Translations under genes and position numbers: made by a program
The notes under the pieces: model-generated
What the model saw: the letters and a program-made list of their open reading frames with translations, nothing else
Told to the model about the DNA's origin: nothing
Databases searched by the model: none
Part shown: piece by piece, positions 16,534 through 24,922 of the stretch
Numbering within the stretch: position 1 is the first letter of the stretch
Layout: each line of letters begins with the position of its first letter
Assembly (NCBI GenBank): GCA_024276825.1
Contig: JAJRWI010000010.1
Coordinates: 1 to 64,000, forward strand
DNA from: an archaeon
GTDB taxonomy: Archaea > Asgardarchaeota > Thorarchaeia > Thorarchaeales > Thorarchaeaceae
DNA length: 64,000 bases
Reading direction: 5' to 3'

Positions 16534-19500
16534 TCAATCCTCGAAGACTTCACGAAGGTCTATCTCTTCATCTTGCTTGCGTCGTCGCTGAAGTTCTGCA
16601 GCAGACACAGCACGACCACCACGGGATATTATACTCTCGCCCCGTCTGCGCTTCAAAAATGCATATGCGACAATGGAGGTGACAAAGATTCCACCTACAA
16701 TCAGGATAATCAGGATTGGAGATGACTTAATCCGAAGGAAATCTATGAGGACTATAGTGAGCGTGTCGTAGCTGGCTTTCTGAGCATGTATCCTTAGTGA
16801 ATATACTCCAACATGACCATTCGTCCAGCTCTCGGGAAGAAGTACGGTAAACACCCCTTGCGAGGTCTCTTCAACGGTGAACTCGGTTTCATTCAACCAA
16901 GCACTTACAGATGCCTCTGTAATGGGGTTCCCAATAAGGTCTGAGAGCTCCATTGTGATAGTCACGCGATCACCCTCCCAGATTATCACCTCACTCAAAA
17001 GCACAGACTTGAGAATAATGCTGGGTTGCTCGACCCATGCAACAGCATTCTGCAGATACTCATTAATCGCATCAGATCCAGGATTAATGGTACTGAGTGC
17101 AATTTTCCCAGAACCAATTGTAGAGGTGACAAAAACAGGGTTGCTGCCATCAGCAGCAAGGACCGTGAAGTTCTCCCAGAGTGATGAGAAGTAGCCCTGA
17201 AAGGCCACTGAACTGCTGAGTGTGTTTGGCGTTGTCAGGATAGGATGTAAGGGATCCACAAAAGTGACCGAGTTCCCAGATCCACTGCTAACCGTCAAAG
17301 GCCATGGCAACCAGCTCATGTTGGAGGGCACACCAAAAATAACCATTACTCCACCATATGTTATGTATTTCTGAATATCATCAGAGGCCATGAGGAAGTC
17401 ATTAATTAATGCTGAAGACATTCCGGGTTCGACAATTACGTTCTTTCTTGCGCATAGCAGGCTCACAAATTGAGAGAAGTTGGAATCACTGAAGAACTCA
17501 AACTCGGCACCTATCCCAGAGAGAATTGTAGGCAAGAGGTTACTGAAACCAACAGCAGCAATCTCCGGAACACCATTGCCCGGTGTATGGGTTCCAAAGG
17601 CTGATGTTAGCGGGTCAACCGCATCGATATGAGGGGTTGTTGATGGGTTGTAAAGGTGGATCTCGGGATCACCGTATAATACATGCTGGTTCGCATAGTC
17701 TCTTGGATCATAGGGCCATGGGTTCGTATAGTCAATTGATGTCAGCCTGAGCCCCAGCCTTAAAGACTCGCCAGTTGAATTGCCGGCAACTAGACTATCG
17801 GTGAATACTACTTCCAATAATCCTGCAGGAGTGAAATATACAGTACGCGGAGATGCAACGACACCTACTGCACCGCGCTCCATCATTGCAAGTGGGAATT
17901 TCGAGCCGCCAAGAAGACATGCAGTGATGTGCACGATTGTCGACCCCATCTTTCCAACATTCGCCATGAAGTCGTCCGTTGTTGTCAGAACGTGATGTGC
18001 TCGCTCTTCCGGGTAAATGTATGGATTAACAAGATAATTGCCATCAGCATCCCTCTTATCGGTGGTTTCAAAGCCATATGCGGCATCTTGGTCCCGCAAG
18101 GAGAATATTCCGAGTCCATCTGGCCGCTTTGGAGGATCTGTTGGCAGGACGGTTAATGTGCCATGGGTACTGATCAGCCATAATGACACCTGATTATTGA
18201 GAGACTCAAACACCTCATTAACACCAATGTGAGACTCAATATTAAGACCCATCGACTCAACGGCAGTTGCCAAGTCATCGACCTGATAGAGCGTATGAAC
18301 ATTGTTCAGATTGTCTGCAACAGGGTAACCATAAGTATACGCATATTGAGTGAGGAGTGCAGAGTCAGCAGAGTTTGCAGTGAGGGACAGAAAGCGATGA
18401 AGGATTGCCCGATCAATCATTACCGAGGCGGAAGAGGGGTTCTTTGCGGGGATTCTGCCGGGTCTGTAGTGACTGATTAAGGAGCGGTCAAAGCTGACCT
18501 TGAGGGGCACATCAGGAGAAACGATAAGTACGCTCTGCGGCACGGACTCATTATATGCACCACGATCTTCAAGAAAAGCATCAAAGTCAGAGGAGGCCTT
18601 GGTCATTGAGAACGTGTTGGGGATACGCTCATCATACCAACCGTTCTCGGCCCGAGATGTAAATTTGTCCACAAGATAGACCTCAATCTCAGGACCTATC
18701 AGGTAAGGGGCCCAGGTTTCCTCAGCACGCGTTGTCATCTCATTGTTGTTGCCGCACAGGGAGAACACAGGAGCACCGTGGAATGCGCCAGCAAGAGCAG
18801 AGGGTGCAAAGAACTCATCGCCATTACCCATAGGAATTGTGATTATGACATCATTTTCAGATGACAATGACTTGATGAATGCTGACACTGCAGGGTAGTT
18901 GCTCAGATTGACAAAGATGGGATAAGTCGAGAGGGAGGTTTCAAGAGAGGGGCTATGTAGGTTCATGGGGTCAACGAATATGATGTTGCTTGCACCCAAT
19001 CGGTCTAGGGCCCATTGGGTGACTTCTGGGACACTGTCTTCGGAAACATATAGCAAGGGGGAGTTCAATAATGACGCAATCACAGCGCCATTAGCGGCCG
19101 ACTCCATGTAACCCTGAATGTCAGGGTCAATTGTAGAGATCTTCCATTTCAGATCAACATTGTTTTGCTCGGTTGTTGCATCCATCCAAGCCACAACAAC
19201 CGTCCACTCGCCAGCCATTGGATTGGGGAAGTTTATGGTTTCACCACCAAGCTGAGAGAGTGTGCTGCCTGTGGGTGCCCACGCCACCATTCTGCCCGTT
19301 GGGTCGACAAGCGCCATGTTGATGTCTGTTGCGGCATTGTCCCATGATAAGCTTAAATTCAACCAGTTCGCATTCGATGGTACTTCGATATTATGGCGGA
19401 AACCCGGATGCAACCAGACCTTGCAGTCGAGGGGAATATCAGCGAGCAACGGGGGGGTGGGATATACCACCATGTTCCATTCACCAGGAACCACATTAGG

Positions 19501-20337
19501 GACCCAGAACTGCATTGGTAAGGGACTCTGAATATTTGGAGAGTACCGCTTGTGGTACATGCGAGCATAAACGGAATAGTCCACAACAACACCATTAGGG
19601 TCAAAGAGCCGATGAACAAGAACATCAGAGCTTGTCCAGTTGAATGAACCCACAAGCCATCCATCAGATGCTGTGGTAGAGAAGCGGATTGACAATGGAC
19701 TACTGCTCTGAACAGTTGCTGATGGCTGAATTAGCCTGACCTCTTCATTCACAAACTGATAACTATAAGACCCCTCACTGACTGTGGGCTCATTAAAGGA
19801 GTCCTTTGCCAGTGCGAGCACTACAATATCAGAACTGGCCCATTCTGAAACAGCGAGTCTAGCAGCAATATCATATGATGTATCGCCAGTTATGCGTGGA
19901 AATATTGTTGTGCCAATTTCATGTTGTAGATGGATGAGCTCCGATGAGTCATAATTGCCAACGCTGATTGCTTGGGTGATACCCCCATCATCCGAAAGAT
20001 ACTCAGCCCAGTCCTCAATCAGCCAGTCTTCACTCATGAGCCCAGAAGAGTAGAGAATTGGAGAAAGATACTGATTGTTATCATGATAAAAGACACTTGT
20101 TGGAACCGTGGCCATGTATGCAAAATCATCAATGAAAGAGCCTGGGACTGATTCAACAAAAGCAATTCGTGAGAGGGGAATGGGGTCCACACCATTTTGA
20201 GCAATGTAGGAGTTATCGATCAGAGGGGGAGCCTGGCTGGTTGAACTGATTATATGAGTCATGAATAGGAAGGAATAGGGCAGTAATAGGATGGTCATGA
20301 TTGATGCGGTGGTCAGGATCTGGATGCATTTCTTCAT
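16534..20337 (-). CDS. Large exported gingipain-like (C25/caspase-fold) cysteine peptidase candidate, membrane anchored
   Basis: A 1267-residue cell-surface protein. Residues 1-30 form a signal/anchor segment (MKKC, then ILTTASIMTILLLPYSFLF). Residues about 190-390 contain beta-sandwich repeats of the pre-peptidase type (LSLSWDNAATDINMALVDPTG and a similar earlier unit). A peptidase-like core follows: LISTHGTLTV with His about 725, and HITACLLGG with Cys about 807, the His-Gly and small-Ala-Cys signatures of C25 and related caspase-fold peptidases, then a HVLYGDPEIHLY motif typical of C25 ends. After more beta domains it ends with one transmembrane helix (ILIILIVGGIFVTSIVAYAF) and a basic cytosolic tail. 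The His-Cys spacing (82) is larger than in gingipains. The start at ATG 20337 is chosen for its GGAGTG site. Confidence 0.75.
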   Translation of the reverse strand: MKKCIQILTTASIMTILLLPYSFLFMTHIISSTSQAPPLIDNSYIAQNGVDPIPLSRIAFVESVPGSFIDDFAYMATVPTSVFYHDNNQYLSPILYSSGLMSEDWLIEDWAEYLSDDGGITQAISVGNYDSSELIHLQHEIGTTIFPRITGDTSYDIAARLAVSEWASSDIVVLALAKDSFNEPTVSEGSYSYQFVNEEVRLIQPSATVQSSSPLSIRFSTTASDGWLVGSFNWTSSDVLVHRLFDPNGVVVDYSVYARMYHKRYSPNIQSPLPMQFWVPNVVPGEWNMVVYPTPPLLADIPLDCKVWLHPGFRHNIEVPSNANWLNLSLSWDNAATDINMALVDPTGRMVAWAPTGSTLSQLGGETINFPNPMAGEWTVVVAWMDATTEQNNVDLKWKISTIDPDIQGYMESAANGAVIASLLNSPLLYVSEDSVPEVTQWALDRLGASNIIFVDPMNLHSPSLETSLSTYPIFVNLSNYPAVSAFIKSLSSENDVIITIPMGNGDEFFAPSALAGAFHGAPVFSLCGNNNEMTTRAEETWAPYLIGPEIEVYLVDKFTSRAENGWYDERIPNTFSMTKASSDFDAFLEDRGAYNESVPQSVLIVSPDVPLKVSFDRSLISHYRPGRIPAKNPSSASVMIDRAILHRFLSLTANSADSALLTQYAYTYGYPVADNLNNVHTLYQVDDLATAVESMGLNIESHIGVNEVFESLNNQVSLWLISTHGTLTVLPTDPPKRPDGLGIFSLRDQDAAYGFETTDKRDADGNYLVNPYIYPEERAHHVLTTTDDFMANVGKMGSTIVHITACLLGGSKFPLAMMERGAVGVVASPRTVYFTPAGLLEVVFTDSLVAGNSTGESLRLGLRLTSIDYTNPWPYDPRDYANQHVLYGDPEIHLYNPSTTPHIDAVDPLTSAFGTHTPGNGVPEIAAVGFSNLLPTILSGIGAEFEFFSDSNFSQFVSLLCARKNVIVEPGMSSALINDFLMASDDIQKYITYGGVMVIFGVPSNMSWLPWPLTVSSGSGNSVTFVDPLHPILTTPNTLSSSVAFQGYFSSLWENFTVLAADGSNPVFVTSTIGSGKIALSTINPGSDAINEYLQNAVAWVEQPSIILKSVLLSEVIIWEGDRVTITMELSDLIGNPITEASVSAWLNETEFTVEETSQGVFTVLLPESWTNGHVGVYSLRIHAQKASYDTLTIVLIDFLRIKSSPILIILIVGGIFVTSIVAYAFLKRRRGESIISRGGRAVSAAELQRRRKQDEEIDLREVFED

Positions 20338-20443
20338 GGGGTTCACTCCATATGACAAAGTCTATCGTGCAGATTTGTAAATAGCATTTTGGCGTATTAA
20401 CTATAATTGGTGAATACGACCGACGCTTCAGTTAAGATGTTGC

Positions 20444-21313
20444 TCATTCAAGATCGAGAAAGTCTTCATCAAAGTCGCCATCGTCCGCCTCTTCAATCTC
20501 GGGAAGAGCATCAAGCAGGTCATCAATGAGGGGACGCAATCGTCTACGTGTACTCTTGGGAATATCCCACATCATCTGTTCTGCTCTCTCTACTACTTCG
20601 CGGGCAATCTCAAGAATCTCAGCATCCAGGTAATATTGAGAGGCTTCAACAAAGCATTCAGCAGCCTTTTTCAGGTTTCCTCGATTCTCAGCAATCTCTC
20701 CGAGATATGAGAGGGCGTCGGCCATGCCTGCCTTGTCGTCTAATTCGCGATATATCTTGAGGGCTTTCTTGAAAGTCTTCTCCGCATTCTCAAAATCTTC
20801 ACGTTCTTGATACGCGTTGCCTATATCCATCAGTGCGACTGCCACTCCCATCTGGTTGCCAATTGCCTTATAGGCCCTCTGTGCCTTCTTGAAGAGTTCC
20901 ATGGCACCGTCAAAATCACCCTGACCCAAGGTTGCCAGTGCAATTCCATAAACTGCATCCGCTGACCCTGCCTTGTTGCCAAGTTTCTGGAACAAGTCCA
21001 TAGCAGCCTTGCATGACTCAATGGCAGCATCCCATTGTTCAAGATTAATCTGAGCCACACCAAGATTGTATAATGTGTCGCTGATGCCAACCTCATCTTT
21101 GTTCTTCTTGTATAGTTTCAATGCCTTTTCAAAACAGGTGAGGGCTTCTTCAAACTCGGCAACTGACATATAGATATTGCCAGCAGAATTGTAGAGTTTT
21201 GCAGCCTCCAGATCTTCACCATTCGACTCGGCAGCAGTGGCCTGTTCAATCAGGCTTGCTGGGTCTGTATCTTCGATGTATTCTTCCTCACTCAATGGGG
21301 TCACCAACGGCAT
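20444..21313 (-). CDS. Tetratricopeptide-repeat protein
   Basis: A 289-residue cytosolic scaffold with about six consecutive TPR units from residue 20 to 245. The repeats are recognisable by the A-G-A pattern: AKLYNSAGNIYMSVAEFEEALTC is split by the helix turn, then DTLYNLGVAQINLEQWDAAIES, DAVYGIALATLGQGDFDGAMEL, ALMDIGNAYQEREDFENAEK and ADALSYLGEIAENRGNLKKAAE. A basic segment and an acidic tail (EEADDGDFDEDFLDLE) follow. TPRs bind peptides and help assemble complexes. It is downstream of the GTPase gene at 21358 on the same strand with 44 bases between, and upstream of the gingipain-like gene, so the three may be co-expressed. No partner is known. Confidence 0.9.
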   Translation of the reverse strand: MPLVTPLSEEEYIEDTDPASLIEQATAAESNGEDLEAAKLYNSAGNIYMSVAEFEEALTCFEKALKLYKKNKDEVGISDTLYNLGVAQINLEQWDAAIESCKAAMDLFQKLGNKAGSADAVYGIALATLGQGDFDGAMELFKKAQRAYKAIGNQMGVAVALMDIGNAYQEREDFENAEKTFKKALKIYRELDDKAGMADALSYLGEIAENRGNLKKAAECFVEASQYYLDAEILEIAREVVERAEQMMWDIPKSTRRRLRPLIDDLLDALPEIEEADDGDFDEDFLDLE

Positions 21314-21357
21314 TATAAAATCGTAATAAGTATGCTTTTGATTCTTTCTCCATGACG

Positions 21358-22059
21358 CTATTTCTTAAGAATGAGTACAGGATTCTCTAAAAATTGTCGA
21401 ACATTGTCTTGAACAACAAATCGCTTGTCGCCCACATCAACTTCAAGCAGTTTTCGTAGTTCGAACTTTCTCAAGTATCCAACTGCAACCTGTTTGGAGA
21501 TATTCAGGTCTTTGGTGAGGAGTTCAAGGCCATTTGGTTTTCCGCTGTGTTCAGCGAATTTTTGGAAGACAGAACTCCATTGCATCATTATCAGATAGAG
21601 TAGAGTACGAAGCATACTATCAACATTCTGCCCTGTTTCACCGGAGCATGGTATCATTGGCAATCCAGCAACAAAGCTCATGCTTTTTTGCAGTTCTTCT
21701 ACTGGGCGGGCAGATCCTATATCTTGTTTATTTGCAGCCACGACACAGGGCACACCAGGCAGAAAGAAGGGGACTTCTCTAAAGAACAATTTTGCTCTGG
21801 CATCAGATTCTGGATCGCTCGAGTCAACGACAAATATGAGACCGTCGGCCCCCTCACTCAGGATTTTTCGCATAGTCGTGAAACGCAGCAAGCCGGGGGT
21901 TCCGAACAGGAACACATTCATTCCATTAATGTTAGCAACTCCATGGTCCATAGCAATAGTAGTTCCATTCACTTCAACATTGATGCAATTGCCATTAGTA
22001 ATGTTATGAATTATAGTGCTCTTACCAGATTCAAAGGGGCCCGTAACAACTATCTTCAT
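21358..22059 (-). CDS. Small GTPase of the COG2229/Arf-like type with winged-helix tail; catalytic Gln replaced by Leu
   Basis: A 233-residue P-loop GTPase. Motifs: GPFESGKS (residues 7-14), TTIAMDHG switch I (the TTVAMDxG pattern of COG2229 GTPases), GTPGLLRF at 53-60 (G3) and ANKQD at 108-112 (G4). Relatives read GTPGQERF, so the hydrolytic Gln is Leu here, the same change that locks Ras in the GTP state. The last 60 residues (GLELLTKDLNISKQVAVGYLRKF) look like a winged helix. No lipidation site is seen. It is upstream of the TPR gene on the same strand. The identity as a GTPase is firm; whether it still hydrolyses GTP is doubtful. Confidence 0.88.
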   Translation of the reverse strand: MKIVVTGPFESGKSTIIHNITNGNCINVEVNGTTIAMDHGVANINGMNVFLFGTPGLLRFTTMRKILSEGADGLIFVVDSSDPESDARAKLFFREVPFFLPGVPCVVAANKQDIGSARPVEELQKSMSFVAGLPMIPCSGETGQNVDSMLRTLLYLIMMQWSSVFQKFAEHSGKPNGLELLTKDLNISKQVAVGYLRKFELRKLLEVDVGDKRFVVQDNVRQFLENPVLILKK

Positions 22060-22230
22060 TCAACACACCTGTCCCTATATCATGAACTGCTGCTCTCATA
22101 ACAGCAATAAGAGGTTAAAAGATATTCTTATGACATGTTAACTTGTGCATTGTCATTCATGTTTGGCGGAAATTAGTGATTAGCCATTTAAAAATAGGTC
22201 CAAATGACACATGAAAAATGAAATATTGTC

Positions 22231-22272
22231 GATTTGAGAGAGACCGGCTGCTTGCGGCAGCAATCCTCAATC
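22231..22272 (-). promoter_or_regulatory. 3'-UTR stem-loop after selD, SECIS candidate
   Basis: Starting 28 bases past the selD stop, the minus-strand RNA can form a long hairpin: GATTGAG (22272-22266) with CTCAAATC (one bulged A), an irregular middle, and an apical stem GCTGC/GCAGC closed by a 5-base loop. Archaeal SECIS elements sit in 3' UTRs, so the position is right for reading the UGA in selD. I cannot identify the canonical archaeal GAA/A internal loop or the eukaryotic kink-turn quartet, so the assignment is tentative. Confidence 0.3.
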
Positions 22273-22299
22273 CTCCGTCCACAGGGGTTTAGGAAGATA

Positions 22300-23346
22300 T
22301 CACGGGAATTCGGTCTCTAGAATGATGACACCTTCTGCAAGCCGTGCATTTGGCTCGTCAGAGGGTCGGATGACTTTGCCAACTGTCCAGCATGGCAGAT
22401 CCTTGCTCTTGAGAAAATCCTTGAATGGTTCAACATGCTCAGGCTTAAGAAATACAAGCATGCCACCCGCTGTTTCCGCGCCATAGCCTTGAGTGAGTTT
22501 GTGACCAAAGAACTCAGCAAGCTGGGCAGTCCCGGATATTATGGGAAGGGTGTCGATTATCACATCAACCCCACTGAGAGCAGCAACATTACTGGCATGC
22601 CCCAGTATTCCAAACCCTGTCACATCGGTGGCCGCATGAACACCTACCGATCTCATTGCCTGAGCAACCTCTAGATTGCTGGTAGTCATTATTTTTACAG
22701 CAGTGTCGTGCATCCGACGAAGCTCTGTTTCGTTGAACCTCTCAAGAAGGGCTTCACGCTTATCATTCTGCAGGTCCCTGTAAGACCGCATAGCGGGCTG
22801 AATTCCGAGTGGCTTTGTGAGTAGAACAACATCTCCGACCCGTGCACCTTTAGAGTATATGATCTCAGACGGGTGGGCCATTCCAAGACAAACACCGCCA
22901 AAGACTGGAACGGGGTTCGTGATTGTCTGGCCACCTGTCACTCTAGATTTGAGGGACTCCATGAATGCACACATTCCCCTAAGAACCCCAGCAGGAATAT
23001 CCTCGGGAATGTTTCGCGGATAGGCCAGAAGAGCCTGCAGCGAGAGAATCTCTGTTGCTCCCATTGCAAACACGTCGTTTGTTGCATTACACGCTACTAT
23101 CTGACCCTGAATATAGGGGTCGTCATGAATCGGGGTGAAGACATCGATGTTCTCTACGATAGCCACATTGTCATTGATCTGATGCACTGAGGCATCATCA
23201 CCATATTCATCATGGCACACCAGATCGATTGGGATAAGGCCCGAGGCATGAAGGAGTCTGACAAGGTCTGCCTGCTTGACCTTGCAACTTCATCCATGGG
23301 TTTTGACCATTGCAGTCAGGCGAATGTCTTTCAACTCTGTGGTCAT
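22300..23346 (-). CDS. selD: Selenophosphate synthase, selenocysteine-containing (in-frame TGA)
   Basis: Makes selenophosphate from selenide and ATP, the selenium donor for selenocysteine. The frame downstream of 23220 is a normal SelD (GDDASVHQI, NATNDVFAMGA, GGQTITNPVP, THxxDVTGFG-type motif as HAATDVTGFG). Upstream of 23220 the same frame continues as LKDIRLTAMVKTHG, then TGA (23292-23290), then SCKVKQADLVRLL. This aligns with E. coli IRLTQYSHGAGCGCKIS, placing TGA at catalytic Cys17, with the second Cys and the essential Lys (here Cys21, Lys22) kept. Hence residue 19 is read as Sec. The start is put at ATG 23346 (348 residues; E. coli 347), where AGGAGGT touches the ATG, an unusually short spacing. 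It is divergent from rtcB. Confidence 0.93.
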
Positions 23347-23476
23347 ACCTCCTTTTGCTTTCAGGACGATCTGTCCAATAGAATCAAAGTCGGTTGGCAA
23401 ATAAAGATACTGCGAACCACTTCACAAGCCTTAAAGCATTTTAGACCAACCATATCGTTAACTGGAGAGAAAGAAT

Positions 23477-24922
23477 ATGAAGATTGAGAGAATAGCTGAT
23501 GGCATCCATGAGATTGCTCAAAAAGAGCAGTCTTGTATGAGAGTTCCTGTTCGTATCTACGCCTCTAAGGTGTTGATTGACAAGATGAGACAAGATGCAA
23601 CATTTCAACAGGGTGTCAATGCAGCATGTCTCCCCGGCATTTACAAGTACAGCATAATATTACCTGATGGACATCAGGGCTATGGGTTTCCAATCGGTGG
23701 AGTAGCAGCCACGGATTATGAGAATGGTGTTATCTCACCGGGCGGTGTTGGTTATGACATTAATTGTGGAGTTCGAGTCTTAAAGACCAATCTTGATGAG
23801 AAGGATGTCAGACCGAAGTTGAGGGACCTGATTGAGCAACTGTTCATTGATGTGCCCACAGGCGTTGGTAGAAGCGGAAAGATCCAGCTTGGGGGAAAGA
23901 GCGGAGTTGATGATGTTCTTAGTGGTGGAGCAGAGTGGGCGGTTGAAAATGGTTATGGATGGGAGGAAGACCTAAAGCATCAAGAGGCTGGAGGAAGGAT
24001 TGAGTTTGCTGATCCTTCAGCCGTATCATCGCAGGCCAAGTCAAGAGGATTAAGGCAGGTTGGAACACTTGGGTCCGGCAATCATTTTCTTGAGATTCAG
24101 GTTGTGGATGAGATTTATGATGAGGCTGCTGCAAAAGTCATGGGAATCACCCATTCGGGACAGATAGCTATCATGATTCATAGTGGTTCACGTGGTCTTG
24201 GTCATCAGGTCTGCAGTGATTATATCAAGACCATGACTCAAGCCATGAGGAAATACAACATTCAGGTGCCGGACAGAGAGCTCTGTTGCGCTCCCACAAC
24301 CTCTCCTGAGGGACAAGCATACCTTGGAGCAATGAGCGCAGCTGCCAACTATGCCTTCGCAAACAGACAATCAATGATGCACTGGGCCAGAGAGGCCTTT
24401 GCAAAAGTGATGGGGTCAACTCCAGAAGATCTTGAGATGGACTTGATCTATGATGTTGCACATAATATGGGCAAGGTTGAAGAACATGACATTGATGGAA
24501 AGCAGGTGAAAGTGGTCGTTCACCGAAAGGGTGCAACCCGAGCATTTCCAAAAGGGCATCCAGAGGTGCCTGCAAAGTATCAGAGTATTGGACAACCTGT
24601 GATAATCCCTGGAACAATGGGAACCGCATCATACATTCTAATTGGAAATCAGAAGGCAATGAACCTCACCTTTGGATCGACTGCTCATGGCGCGGGTAGA
24701 TTTCTAAGCAGGAGCAAGGCAAAGAAGAAGTACTACGGGAAGGAAGTCCAGGCATCTCTTGCTAAGAGAGGAATCATTGTCAAGGCAACAAAGGGCATGG
24801 TGATTGCAGAGGAGGCCCCTGGAGCCTACAAGGATGTTGATGAAGTGGTCAGGGTTTCGGATTCTGTAGGAATAGCCACGAAGGCCGTCAGGCTAAGACC
24901 TATTGGTGTGATTAAGGGATAA
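23477..24922 (+). CDS. rtcB: RNA-splicing ligase RtcB
   Basis: Joins 2',3'-cyclic phosphate (or 3'-phosphate) and 5'-OH RNA ends using GTP and Mn; in archaea it ligates tRNA exons after intron removal. The 481-residue protein has the RtcB metal and active-site motifs: GGVGYDINCGVR (Asp and Cys ligands), GTLGSGNHFLEIQ (Asn/His), ITHSGQ with HSGSRGLGHQ, and STAHGAGRFLSR containing the His that becomes guanylylated. No intein is present. The ATG at 23477 follows a GGAGAG site. It shares a 130-base divergent region with selD. Its end overlaps the convergent transporter gene by 30 bases. Confidence 0.96.
   Translation: MKIERIADGIHEIAQKEQSCMRVPVRIYASKVLIDKMRQDATFQQGVNAACLPGIYKYSIILPDGHQGYGFPIGGVAATDYENGVISPGGVGYDINCGVRVLKTNLDEKDVRPKLRDLIEQLFIDVPTGVGRSGKIQLGGKSGVDDVLSGGAEWAVENGYGWEEDLKHQEAGGRIEFADPSAVSSQAKSRGLRQVGTLGSGNHFLEIQVVDEIYDEAAAKVMGITHSGQIAIMIHSGSRGLGHQVCSDYIKTMTQAMRKYNIQVPDRELCCAPTTSPEGQAYLGAMSAAANYAFANRQSMMHWAREAFAKVMGSTPEDLEMDLIYDVAHNMGKVEEHDIDGKQVKVVVHRKGATRAFPKGHPEVPAKYQSIGQPVIIPGTMGTASYILIGNQKAMNLTFGSTAHGAGRFLSRSKAKKKYYGKEVQASLAKRGIIVKATKGMVIAEEAPGAYKDVDEVVRVSDSVGIATKAVRLRPIGVIKG

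Noticed and set aside
22300..23220. SelD as a 306-residue protein starting at GTG 23220
   Set aside because: This start removes the catalytic Sec/Cys and Lys. The in-frame extension through TGA matches the SelD N-terminus residue by residue.
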